Source: [Clostridium] scindens (lineage in GTDB: Bacteria; Bacillota; Clostridia; Lachnospirales; Lachnospiraceae). From it: 64,000 nt of DNA. The stretch is taken from assembly GCF_019597925.1 (NCBI RefSeq), contig NZ_CP080442.1, positions 2,212,001-2,276,000 on the forward strand, read 5' to 3'. Shown here in pieces: positions 45,759 through 53,264 of this stretch; positions within the stretch are counted from its first letter, which is position 1, and each line of letters begins with the position of its first letter. The position numbers and the translations under genes were made by a program. The notes beneath the pieces are model-generated. The model was not told where the DNA came from. It worked only from the letters and a program-made list of their open reading frames with translations, and made no database searches.

Positions 45759-46007
45759 ATGAGCGATTTAAGTGCTACGAACTGTGGATGTGGCTGTGAT
45801 TCTGTAGGAAGAGGAGGAGACTGCGGATGTGGCTTTGGCAACAACAGCTGTATCTGGATCATCCTGCTTCTCTGCTGCTGTGGCGGCTTCGGCGGCAACG
45901 GCAATGGATGCGGCAATGACAGCTGTATCTGGATCATCCTGCTTCTTTGCTGCTGCGGCGGCTTCGGCGGCAATAACAATGGATGCGACTGCGGATGCGG
46001 ATGCTAA
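45759..46007 (+). CDS. Cysteine/glycine-rich repeat protein (chorion class high-cysteine-like)
   Basis: This is an 82-aa protein of very biased composition. It starts MSDLSATNCGCGCD and then has two copies of a unit with a hydrophobic core and a CCC cluster (SCIWIILLLCCCGGFGG). It ends in GCDCGCGC. Annotators usually call such proteins chorion class high-cysteine HCB-like; function is unknown. A small membrane or coat-associated, metal- or disulfide-rich peptide is possible. It has a GGAGG ribosome site 9 nt upstream of the ATG and stands alone. Confidence 0.75.
   Translation: MSDLSATNCGCGCDSVGRGGDCGCGFGNNSCIWIILLLCCCGGFGGNGNGCGNDSCIWIILLLCCCGGFGGNNNGCDCGCGC
45846..45989 (+). repeat. Two tandem 75-nt coding repeats
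   Basis: The segment 45846-45920 is repeated from 45921 on with only a few changes, giving the two 25-residue SCIWIILLL...units of the Cys/Gly-rich protein. The near identity at DNA level points to a recent in-frame duplication. Confidence 0.85.
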
Positions 46008-46020
46008 TCCTTTTCTGACG

Positions 46021-46059
46021 AAAAAGAACCCTGCCCATAGGAAAATCCTATGGGCAGGG
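46021..46059 (-). terminator. Terminator of the 47-aa gene on the minus strand
   Basis: A perfect 14-bp stem CCCTGCCCATAGGA/TCCTATGGGCAGGG (46029-46042 with 46046-46059) has a three-base loop. On the minus strand it is followed by TTCTTTTT (46021-46028). On the plus strand it is followed by A residues, so it is oriented for the minus-strand gene. Confidence 0.8.
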
Positions 46060-46078
46060 AAAAAGGAGACGGAGTATA

Positions 46079-46222
46079 TCACTCCGCCTCCTTTCTTTTA
46101 TCCTGATGTGAATTCTTTGGCTCATCCTCTTTGCGTTTCTCTTCATCGAGACGTTTCTTCAGCATGCATTCCTCATCAATCTCATATACTGCGTTTCCGT
46201 CAATGATTAATTTCCTGTTCAT
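46079..46222 (-). CDS. Small acidic/basic protein of 47 aa, unknown function
   Basis: This short frame begins MNRKLIIDGNAVYEIDEEC and ends in a highly charged, probably helical tail rich in Lys, Glu and Arg. An AGGAG lies about 9 nt before the ATG at 46222, and a strong terminator follows the stop by 20 nt. So it is a complete small transcription unit and not a chance frame. I recognise no domain. Confidence 0.65.
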   Translation of the reverse strand: MNRKLIIDGNAVYEIDEECMLKKRLDEEKRKEDEPKNSHQDKRKEAE

Positions 46223-46352
46223 GGACCTGTCTCCTTTACATACTTCATTCCTACCTTATAATATATGGAAATCTTTATATTTAGTTTGGGCATATTTCAT
46301 AAATCCCATTCTCGTAACATATATATTTACAACGTTATTTTAAGGAGTGCCT

Positions 46353-46850
46353 ATGGAACGAAAACCACCAAAGCCGATGACCCCTTTTGACAGCATGGTC
46401 ACGCCGCCTTATCTGTATTCTTTAAAACTGCTGCTTCCATACACTCCCCAATCCACGCAGCGTTTTATGGCGATCTATATAAAGTTTCTGGAATTAAGGC
46501 ACACTATGGAATATTTCCACGGATTTTCCTCCCATGGTCCTTCTTTTAGAATGATAGAGGAACTGAAGCCTTTCATGGAGCCGGGAGAAAAAGAAATGAT
46601 GGAACAGATGGAAGCCATGATGAATATGATGGAAATGATGCAGGGAATGCAGGAAATGTCCGAGGCTGCTTCCCAGAATTCGGATGGCTCCGCAAGCCAG
46701 GGCTTTGGCGCCTTTAATCCCATGGATCTGATGAAAGGCATGCTAAGTCCCGACCAGCAGGAAATGTTCAATGCGTACAGCAGCATGTTTGACGAAGAAA
46801 TGAATCAAGCCAATTCGGACAATCAGAAAGGAGAATCAGACAATGAATGA
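46353..46850 (+). CDS. Methionine-rich hypothetical protein, first of a gene pair
   Basis: This is a 165-aa protein with no known domain. An N-terminal Pro-rich part precedes LYSLKLLLPYTPQSTQRFMAIYIKFLEL, which may be an amphipathic or helical region. Residues about 74-105 are extremely rich in Met and Glu (KEMMEQMEAMMNMMEMM). The C-terminus is acidic. I use the ATG at 46353, preceded by AAGGAG; a GTG at 46347 lies inside that site. The stop overlaps the next gene by 8 nt, so the two are translationally coupled. Confidence 0.75.
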   Translation: MERKPPKPMTPFDSMVTPPYLYSLKLLLPYTPQSTQRFMAIYIKFLELRHTMEYFHGFSSHGPSFRMIEELKPFMEPGEKEMMEQMEAMMNMMEMMQGMQEMSEAASQNSDGSASQGFGAFNPMDLMKGMLSPDQQEMFNAYSSMFDEEMNQANSDNQKGESDNE

Positions 46851-47127
46851 TTGGATCAACCATCCCGCAATGAAGAATATCGACCCGGTGAAGCTGGAAC
46901 TGATCAAGACCGCGTCCAAGCAGACCCAGGGCAAGTCAGGCAAGTCCCTGGCTCCCGTGATGATGGCGCTGATTACCAGCGCCAACAAAAAAGGCGTCCG
47001 TTTTACCCCTGATGAGATGTCCTTGATCATCGCCGTTCTCAAAGAAGGGAAGCCCAAAGAAGAGCAGGAGCAGATTGAGAACATGGTAAAGATGGTGACC
47101 ACCTACATGAAAAAGGGCGGTGCCTAG
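46843..47127 (+). CDS. Hypothetical 94-aa protein, second of a gene pair
   Basis: This is a small, mostly helical, basic protein (MNDWINHPAMKNIDPVKLELI, later TPDEMSLIIAVLKEGKPKEEQEQIENMVKM). It has no signal peptide or membrane helix, and no family is recognised. Its start lies inside the last codons of the Met-rich gene (overlap 46843-46850), which suggests that the two proteins work together. A bidirectional terminator follows. Confidence 0.75.
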   Translation: MNDWINHPAMKNIDPVKLELIKTASKQTQGKSGKSLAPVMMALITSANKKGVRFTPDEMSLIIAVLKEGKPKEEQEQIENMVKMVTTYMKKGGA

Positions 47128-47174
47128 GCAGTGTCCTGATACCGCCGGGCAGCCCCGCCCTTTCCAAGCGTTTC

Positions 47175-47213
47175 AAAAAAGCAAGGCGTGCAGTTTGTAC
47201 GCCTTGCTTTTTT
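47175..47213. terminator. Bidirectional terminator
   Basis: AAAAAAGCAAGGCGT (47175-47189) pairs with ACGCCTTGCTTTTTT (47199-47213) around a 9-nt loop. It sits between two converging genes and has T-runs in both directions. Confidence 0.9.
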
Positions 47214-47217
47214 ATAT

Positions 47218-47694
47218 CTAGAAGCCTTCTTCCTTTCGCATCATGCGGATTTCGCGTCTTTTTTTCGCTCTCTCCCACTCTTCCCGCTCTTCGTCAGTCT
47301 CCAGTTCAAGCCTTGGAACCTGAGTCGGCTTATCGTTTTCATCCAGCGCCACCATTGTAAAGAAAGCATGGTTGATCGGCGTGCGTTCTCCCTCCAGGGA
47401 TTCCTTATAGGTATCTACCTTGACTTCCATGGAAGTATTTCCCACATACGTCACCTGCCCAATGATGACTACCACGTCTCTTTGGTAAGCGCCTCTTAAG
47501 AATCTTAAGTTATCAACAGAAGCGGTGATCACGTTCATATGGGTATGCCGTTTTCCCACCAGTCCGGCCACCTCGTCAATCCACTGCATCAGCATGCCTC
47601 CAAACAGACGGCCTGCCGCGTTCAGGTGGTTAGGCCGGACCATATGAACGGTCTGCACCATTGATTCTGATACTTTTTTACTCTTTATACTCAT
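47218..47694 (-). CDS. Acyl-CoA thioesterase, hotdog fold (YciA/ACOT type)
   Basis: This 158-aa single hotdog domain has the motif LNAAGRLFGGMLMQWIDEVAG (about residues 24-44), with the Asp expected in the active site. A strongly charged C-terminal helix follows (REEWERAKKRREIRMMRKEE). It hydrolyses acyl-CoA; chain length is unknown. Its start overlaps the stop of the gene upstream. Confidence 0.88.
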   Translation of the reverse strand: MSIKSKKVSESMVQTVHMVRPNHLNAAGRLFGGMLMQWIDEVAGLVGKRHTHMNVITASVDNLRFLRGAYQRDVVVIIGQVTYVGNTSMEVKVDTYKESLEGERTPINHAFFTMVALDENDKPTQVPRLELETDEEREEWERAKKRREIRMMRKEEGF

Positions 47695-48185
47695 TTATGA
47701 CACTCCAATCCATATACTTTGGCAAGTTCCATGTATTCCTGCAGATTTGCTTCATTATCGCAGAATATCGGAAATTTCAAATCATAGTTTCCCCACAGCA
47801 TCGCTTTTTTATCAGCAAAATAAAATGTTGAAAACAGCCAGTTCCTGGCTGTGGCCATCACAAGGAAGTCCAGCATCCATTCCTCTTTAAGCGGGTAATA
47901 TACCTGTCCGTCGGATGCCTGGAACGCTTCTGCCATTTTAAGCTGCGGACCCTCCAGGCATGCCCGGAATCTTTCCTGGGACTGCGCATCCAGAACCGGA
48001 TAATAGAAGTCCGCAAAAACAGCCCCCTTATTCTCGCTATATAGTCTCCTGATGAAAACAAGCATATCGGATTCGTTATTTGCAGATATAATCGCGCTTC
48101 TGTATAACGCAAATGCCTCATCCAGCTTCCCGGCATGCAGGCACCCTGCCTTCAGCAGTTCTTCCTTCGATATTGAATGTACCAT
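47691..48185 (-). CDS. Hypothetical protein upstream of the thioesterase
   Basis: This is a 164-aa soluble protein with no motif I know. It is rich in aromatic residues (VFADFYYPVLDAQSQERF, NWLFSTFYFADKKAMLWGNYDLKFPIF). It reads as the first gene of a two-gene operon with the thioesterase (4-nt overlap), under the promoter at 48248-48276. Confidence 0.7.
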   Translation of the reverse strand: MVHSISKEELLKAGCLHAGKLDEAFALYRSAIISANNESDMLVFIRRLYSENKGAVFADFYYPVLDAQSQERFRACLEGPQLKMAEAFQASDGQVYYPLKEEWMLDFLVMATARNWLFSTFYFADKKAMLWGNYDLKFPIFCDNEANLQEYMELAKVYGLECHK

Positions 48186-48247
48186 GACTTGCCCTTCCCT
48201 ACTGTTTCCTACAATTTCTTTCTATTCTTTTCTTGCCAGACTCTTTC

Positions 48248-48276
48248 ATTATAGCACAAGATTTGATATACTTAAA
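48248..48276 (-). promoter_or_regulatory. Promoter of the hypothetical-thioesterase pair
   Basis: On the minus strand TTTAAG (48271-48276), 17 nt, TATAAT (48248-48253) with TGC just before it (extended -10), about 60 nt upstream of the start at 48185. Confidence 0.6.
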
Positions 48277-48344
48277 TTAATTTTATGTACTTTCCATTGT
48301 ACAATGATACAGATAGATGACAGATGATCAAAGGAGAAACGCGA

Positions 48345-49082
48345 ATGAGGAATATCAAATTAACGATAGAATATGACGGCAGCCGCTACCAGGGCTGGAC
48401 CCGCCTTGGCAAGGAAGAATCCAATAATACGGTATCCAACAAGATAATAGAAGTTTTAAGAAAGATGAGCGGCGAATATCTGATCGAGCTGAACTGCGGA
48501 TGCCGCACGGAAGTAGGCGTCCATGCCTATGCCCAGATCGCCAACTTCAAGACGGAGTCCAAGATGGATGTCCTGGAGATCAAGCATTATCTCAACCGCT
48601 ATCTTCCCATGGATATCGCCATCACGGAGGTTGAGGAGGTATCGGATCGTTTCCACGCCCAGTTAAATGCCACCTCCAAGACTTACGTTTATCGCATGAC
48701 CATCGATGACGTTCCAAGCGTATTTGACCGGAAGTACACCTACCACTGTTTTAAGATACCCGATAAGCGGGTGATGCAGCAGGCTGCCATGCTTTTGATC
48801 GGAAAGCATGATTTCAAGAACTTCTCCACCGCGAAGAAGAGCAAGTCCACGGAACGACAGATATTTGAGATCGAGGTATATGGGGATACGGAGGAGATGC
48901 AGATTCTGATACATGCGGATGACTTCCTGCACAATATGGCGCGCCTCATCATAGGCACGCTGATGGATATCGGCTTTGGCACCAGAAGAAAGGAAGATAT
49001 CGAGGAGATTTTCGCGGGCAGACAGCCGGCAAGCGCTCCCTGCGACCCCAAAGGACTTTATCTTCAGGAAGTCGCCTATTAA
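48345..49082 (+). CDS. truA: TruA-family tRNA pseudouridine synthase paralogue with Glu at the catalytic Asp
   Basis: This protein of about 245 aa has the TruA fold: start IKLTIEYDGSRYQGW, the VSDRFHAQLNATSKTYVYRM region, KHDFKNFS, and FLHNMARLIIGTLMDIG. TruA makes pseudouridine at positions 38-40 of tRNA anticodon arms. The active-site segment normally reads GRTDxGVHA; here it is CRTEVGVHA (codon GAA). The essential Asp is Glu, so normal catalysis is doubtful. I use the ATG at 48345, with AAGGAG upstream, rather than an earlier ATG at 48324. Confidence 0.85.
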   Translation: MRNIKLTIEYDGSRYQGWTRLGKEESNNTVSNKIIEVLRKMSGEYLIELNCGCRTEVGVHAYAQIANFKTESKMDVLEIKHYLNRYLPMDIAITEVEEVSDRFHAQLNATSKTYVYRMTIDDVPSVFDRKYTYHCFKIPDKRVMQQAAMLLIGKHDFKNFSTAKKSKSTERQIFEIEVYGDTEEMQILIHADDFLHNMARLIIGTLMDIGFGTRRKEDIEEIFAGRQPASAPCDPKGLYLQEVAY

Positions 49083-49085
49083 GTC

Positions 49086-49119
49086 ATAAAAAGGGAAGCC
49101 TTCCTATCTGGCTTCCCTT
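49086..49119 (-). terminator. Terminator of the HD-GNAT operon
   Basis: On the minus strand AAGGGAAGCC pairs with GGCTTCCCTT (49110-49119 with 49091-49100), followed by TTTTTATG. The stem includes the last codons of the HD-GNAT gene. It may also slow the truA transcript. Confidence 0.6.
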
Positions 49120-50087
49120 ATCATAAGCGTCTTATCTTCGCCGCCTACCACTTTATAACCATAATTTTCATAAAATCTCACCGCATCCCTGGTACGAAGG
49201 ATTCCTCTAAGATGTCCTTCCTCTTCTATAATCTTATCCATCAGGATGCTTCCCAAGCCCTGGCGGCGTAATTTCTCATCAATAATCACATCGCATAAAT
49301 AGAACATGCTGACTTCATCCGTGATCACTCTTGCGTATCCTGCCATATATCCATCCGGATCATACAGGCCATAGGCTTTGGACTGCTCCATGCCCTTGCG
49401 GATCATCTCCTCGGATCGGTCTTTGGCCCAGTAGGACTGCCGCATCAATTCTACCACCCTTTTAAAGTTCAGCTTCCTTCTGTCGGAACTGGCTGCATAT
49501 CCGGCCTCCACGGAGTCCTGCCTTGAACCTTCTCTTTGGATCTTATCGCGTACATCCCGGGATATGGCATCCCGGAGTTCCTTCATATATGGAATATCAC
49601 GGCACTGCTCCTGCCCATGCGTAAGCTGAAGCTGGTACTCTAACGGCAGCCAGGTGTCAATCGAAGCCTCGTTGTGCTGGATGACCGCCTCCAGCTTATC
49701 CAGGGCGCAGGCCAGCCTGGACTCGGGAGTCTGCTTCTTGTGTATCTCCCTGAATATTTCCTGAAGTTCCTCTTTATATGGGTAGGGAAGCATATCCGCG
49801 ATTTTCTCAAGCGCCTCCTCTTCCCTGCGTTCGTCCTTTTCATCTTTCCAAAAGCAGGGCACATCCCCGGTCACCGCCTCTCCCAGATCGTGGAACAGGC
49901 AGAGTCTGATTACCCGGTCCATGTCGTATTGGGGGAACTCCTCCTTTACAAGCCAGGCGAACACACACAGGCGGTAAGTATGCTCTGCCACGCTTTCCTG
50001 TCTCCCGCCGGAAGTCCAGGAATGCCGCGTGTAACACTTTAATTTTTCTGCAAGCGCCAGAAACTCTGATAATGTGCGGTAATCCAT
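49104..50087 (-). CDS. HD-domain hydrolase fused to a GNAT acetyltransferase
   Basis: This is a 327-aa protein. Residues 1-170 are an HD phosphohydrolase of the YfbR/HDDC2 5'-nucleotidase type (AEHTYRLCVFAWLV, HD in CLFHDLGEAVTGD, a later LDKLEAVIQHNE). Residues ~200-327 are a GNAT domain (FLCDVI-like strand, acetyl-CoA loop RRQGLGSILM, and ENYGYKVVGG at the end). It could dephosphorylate nucleoside monophosphates and acetylate an unknown target. It is the last gene of a three-gene minus-strand operon with yjbQ and the patatin. Confidence 0.85.
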   Translation of the reverse strand: MDYRTLSEFLALAEKLKCYTRHSWTSGGRQESVAEHTYRLCVFAWLVKEEFPQYDMDRVIRLCLFHDLGEAVTGDVPCFWKDEKDERREEEALEKIADMLPYPYKEELQEIFREIHKKQTPESRLACALDKLEAVIQHNEASIDTWLPLEYQLQLTHGQEQCRDIPYMKELRDAISRDVRDKIQREGSRQDSVEAGYAASSDRRKLNFKRVVELMRQSYWAKDRSEEMIRKGMEQSKAYGLYDPDGYMAGYARVITDEVSMFYLCDVIIDEKLRRQGLGSILMDKIIEEEGHLRGILRTRDAVRFYENYGYKVVGGEDKTLMIREAR

Positions 50088-50090
50088 CTT

Positions 50091-50495
50091 CTATCCCTCT
50101 ATGATCTTGACATAGAATGTACGGTTCCTTGGTCCGTCAAATTCACAGAAATACACATCCTGCCAGATGCCAAGCACCAGTTCTGCGTCATGCAGGATCA
50201 AAGTCTGGGACGGCCCCATGAAGCTGGTCTTAATATGCGCGTGGGAGTTGCCTTCCATGTGCTGGTAATACCGGGTCCTGGTAGGAAATGATTCTTCAAG
50301 TCCATAGAGCATATCATGCACGACATCCGGATCCGCGTTCTCATTAATGGTAAATCCCGCCGTCGTATGGGGAGAGTAAATTACGACGATTCCTTCTGAT
50401 ATGTGACTCTTTTTAATATCTTCCCGGATCATATTGGTGACTTTGGACATCTGCTGGGAATCGTTTGTCGCTATGTGGTGTTCGTAGAGATTCAT
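50091..50495 (-). CDS. YjbQ-family (UPF0047) protein
   Basis: This 134-aa protein has the family signature HTTAGFTINENADPDV (about residues 42-57), LPTRTRYYQHMEGNSHAHIK and GTWQDVYF-like GIWQDVYFCEFDGPRNR at the end. Conserved His residues suggest a metal site. Relatives can rescue thiamine auxotrophy by a weak thiamine phosphate synthase activity; the true role is unsettled. It is 3 nt upstream of the HD-GNAT gene. Confidence 0.9.
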   Translation of the reverse strand: MNLYEHHIATNDSQQMSKVTNMIREDIKKSHISEGIVVIYSPHTTAGFTINENADPDVVHDMLYGLEESFPTRTRYYQHMEGNSHAHIKTSFMGPSQTLILHDAELVLGIWQDVYFCEFDGPRNRTFYVKIIEG

Positions 50496-50515
50496 CTTCT
50501 TTCCTCCTTCTTCTG

Positions 50516-51373
50516 CTAGGCTTCCAGATATTCTATCAGCGCCTTGTATTCTTTCTTCATAGCCTTATAGCCATGCTCATAGAAATGCATCAGCGTATCA
50601 TAATCCTTCTCAAGCCTTGACACTGTAGGGATCAGCGGCCTGAGCACGAATATTCTTCCTTCTTCCTCCAGCCGTTCTACCAGTTCCATCTGCCTGTTAT
50701 ATACATGATTGCGCCGTATGGTGGTACGTACCAGATTCGGATACTTTTTATAGGCTCTCCGGTACAGATTGGCTACCGCCTTCGTGGTAGGCTTCTTGCG
50801 GTATCCCGGATTCCTGGTCAGGATCAGGACAATCTTATCATTTCCCTTCTCAAGCGCCCTTTTAATCGGAATCGAATCCGCCAGTCCTCCGTCCAGATAG
50901 GGAATCCCGTCCACATTCACGATAGGGGATACCAGCGGCATGCTGCTGGAGGCCCGGCACAGTTTCATAAGTCTGTCTCTGTCGCCCTCTTCCTTCATAT
51001 ATTCTGCCCGTCCAGTCTCACAGTTCGTAGTCACGATCTCGCACTCCATCTCCGAGGCAAAATAGGTTTCAAAGTCAAAGGGAAACAGTTCATTGGGATA
51101 CTTGTCAAATACCATATCCATATCTAGCAGGCTCTTTTCCCGTATGAACTTAGTAAATCCATAATAATAGTTATACTCTTTCTCCTTGTGTATCATACAG
51201 TCCCTGGTTCTGCCGGGCTGCTTGGAAACATAGTCCACTCCATTGCAGGAGCCGGCCGATACGCCGATCACATGGGACAGATACAAATCCTGCTCCATCA
51301 GATAATCCAGGGCGCCTGAAGTAAACACTCCCCTGGTAGCCCCTCCCTCAAGTACAATCGTTGCTGTCGTCAT
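50516..51373 (-). CDS. Patatin-like phospholipase
   Basis: This 285-aa lipid acyl hydrolase has oxyanion motif GGATRG (about residues 10-15), nucleophile elbow GVSAGS (Ser near 42) and the catalytic Asp in DGGLADSIP (about 166). There is no signal peptide. It resembles the YjjU/RssA bacterial patatins. The substrate is unknown. First gene of the operon with yjbQ and HD-GNAT. Confidence 0.9.
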   Translation of the reverse strand: MTTATIVLEGGATRGVFTSGALDYLMEQDLYLSHVIGVSAGSCNGVDYVSKQPGRTRDCMIHKEKEYNYYYGFTKFIREKSLLDMDMVFDKYPNELFPFDFETYFASEMECEIVTTNCETGRAEYMKEEGDRDRLMKLCRASSSMPLVSPIVNVDGIPYLDGGLADSIPIKRALEKGNDKIVLILTRNPGYRKKPTTKAVANLYRRAYKKYPNLVRTTIRRNHVYNRQMELVERLEEEGRIFVLRPLIPTVSRLEKDYDTLMHFYEHGYKAMKKEYKALIEYLEA

Positions 51374-51551
51374 AATTTTATACCCCGCTTTCTTACTTGC
51401 TATTATATACCCATTTTCACTGGAAATGAAACTGTATCTTCTCCAAATCTCTCAATTTCCAGAAATTAATTGCTATTTCACATGATATTTGTTAAGATAG
51501 GCTGGGTATATAATATGAAAAGATCAAATATATAAGGAGCATACAGATACT

Positions 51552-53186
51552 ATGATCAGTACAAGCAATGTGACGCTACGGGTCGGCAAGAAGGCCCTGT
51601 TTGAAGATGTTAATATCAAGTTTACCGAAGGAAACTGCTATGGCCTGATTGGCGCCAATGGCGCGGGAAAATCTACCTTTCTAAAGATTCTCTCCGGACA
51701 GCTGGAGCCAACCAAGGGCGATGTCATCATCACTCCGGGGGAGCGTCTGTCTTTCCTCCAGCAGGATCACTTCAAGTATGACGAATATCCCGTCCTGGAC
51801 ACTGTAATGATGGGAAACGCCAGACTTTATGAGATTATGAAGGAAAAGGAAGCCATCTATGCCAAAGAAGATTTCTCCGATGAAGATGGCATAAAAGCCA
51901 GCGAGCTGGAGGCGGAATTCGCCGCCATGAACGGATGGGAGGCAGAATCCGATGCCGCTACTCTTCTGAACGGCCTTGGCATTTCCACGGAATATCACTA
52001 TGAGATTATGAAGAACCTGAATGGCCCGGAAAAGGTCAAGATTCTTCTTGCCCAGGCACTGTTCGGCAACCCGGACATTCTGCTTCTGGATGAGCCTACC
52101 AACCATTTGGATCTGGACGCCATCGCCTGGCTGGAAGAATTCCTGATCAATTTTGAGAATACAGTCATCGTCGTATCCCATGACCGGTATTTCCTGAATA
52201 AGGTCTGCACCCAGATTGCGGATATTGACTATGGAAAGATCAAGCTCTATGCCGGAAACTATGACTTCTGGTATGAATCCAGCCAGCTTCTGATCCGTCA
52301 GATGAAGGAAGCCAACAAAAAGAAGGAAGAAAAGATTAAGGAACTCCAGGAATTCATCTCCCGGTTCAGCGCTAATGCTTCCAAATCCAAGCAGGCGACT
52401 TCCAGAAAGCGGGCTCTGGAAAAGATCCAGCTGGATGATATCCAGCCATCCAGCCGTAAATATCCGTATATCGACTTCCGCCCGAACCGCGAGATCGGCA
52501 ACGAAGTACTCACTGTCGAGGGACTCAGCAAGACCATTGATGGCGAAAAAGTGCTGGATAATATTACTTTTACTCTGAACCGCGAAGACAAAGTAGCCTT
52601 TGTGGGGGGCAACGAGCAGGCAAAGACCACGCTCTTCCAGATTCTCACCGGCGAGATGGAGCCGGATGAAGGAACTTATAAATGGGGCGTTACCACATCC
52701 CAGGCCTACTTCCCGCTGGACAGCGGAAAAGAATTTGAAAATGAGTATACCATCGTAGAATGGCTGACCCAATACTCCGAAATCAAGGACGTAACCTATG
52801 TCCGGGGCTTCCTGGGACGTATGCTCTTCTCAGGGGATGACGGCGTCAAGAAGATAAAGGTACTCTCCGGAGGCGAAAAAGTCCGTTGTCTTCTGTCCAA
52901 GATGATGATCTCCGGAGCCAACGTGCTGCTCCTGGACGAGCCTACCAACCACTTGGATATGGAAGCGATCACGGCGCTCAATAACGGGCTGATCAAGTTC
53001 CCGGGCGTGATCCTGTTCACCTCCCATGACCATCAGATCGTGCAGACCACTGCCAACCGTATCATGGAGATCGTGCCGGGCGGCAAGCTGATCGACAAGA
53101 TCACCACATACGACGAGTATTTGGAAAATGACGAGATGGCCAGAAAGAGACAGACCTACACCGTCCAGAGCGAAGAAGACGATTAG
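51552..53186 (+). CDS. ABC-F type ATPase (YkpA/YbiT-like)
   Basis: This is a 544-aa protein with two nucleotide-binding domains and no membrane part, as in ABC-F translation factors that act at the ribosomal E site. NBD1: Walker A GANGAGKST, DEPTNHLDLD. A charged linker rich in Lys follows (ANKKKEEKIKELQEF, then SKSKQATSRKRALEK). NBD2: signature LSGGEKVRCLLSKM and DEPTNHLDME. Its Walker A reads GGNEQAKTT, with Ala where Gly normally precedes the Lys. The ATG at 51552 has AAGGAG upstream. It is monocistronic with its own terminator. Whether it gives antibiotic resistance is not decidable here. Confidence 0.92.
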   Translation: MISTSNVTLRVGKKALFEDVNIKFTEGNCYGLIGANGAGKSTFLKILSGQLEPTKGDVIITPGERLSFLQQDHFKYDEYPVLDTVMMGNARLYEIMKEKEAIYAKEDFSDEDGIKASELEAEFAAMNGWEAESDAATLLNGLGISTEYHYEIMKNLNGPEKVKILLAQALFGNPDILLLDEPTNHLDLDAIAWLEEFLINFENTVIVVSHDRYFLNKVCTQIADIDYGKIKLYAGNYDFWYESSQLLIRQMKEANKKKEEKIKELQEFISRFSANASKSKQATSRKRALEKIQLDDIQPSSRKYPYIDFRPNREIGNEVLTVEGLSKTIDGEKVLDNITFTLNREDKVAFVGGNEQAKTTLFQILTGEMEPDEGTYKWGVTTSQAYFPLDSGKEFENEYTIVEWLTQYSEIKDVTYVRGFLGRMLFSGDDGVKKIKVLSGGEKVRCLLSKMMISGANVLLLDEPTNHLDMEAITALNNGLIKFPGVILFTSHDHQIVQTTANRIMEIVPGGKLIDKITTYDEYLENDEMARKRQTYTVQSEEDD

Positions 53187-53196
53187 GAATTATACC

Positions 53197-53236
53197 AAAA
53201 AATCGCTGAAGTCTCACGACCTCAGCGATTTTTCTT
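53197..53236 (+). terminator. Terminator of the ABC-F gene
   Basis: AATCGCTGA (53201-53209) pairs with TCAGCGATT (53222-53230) and is followed by a T-run. A residues on the left arm extend the stem. It lies 11 nt after the stop codon. Confidence 0.85.
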
Positions 53237-53264
53237 TAGGGGTGTTTTTTACAGCCCCGTTTAT

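Noticed and set aside
46029..46059. Terminator for the Cys/Gly-rich gene on the plus strand
   Set aside because: The stem is followed by A residues on plus; the T-run is on the minus side, so it serves the 47-aa gene.
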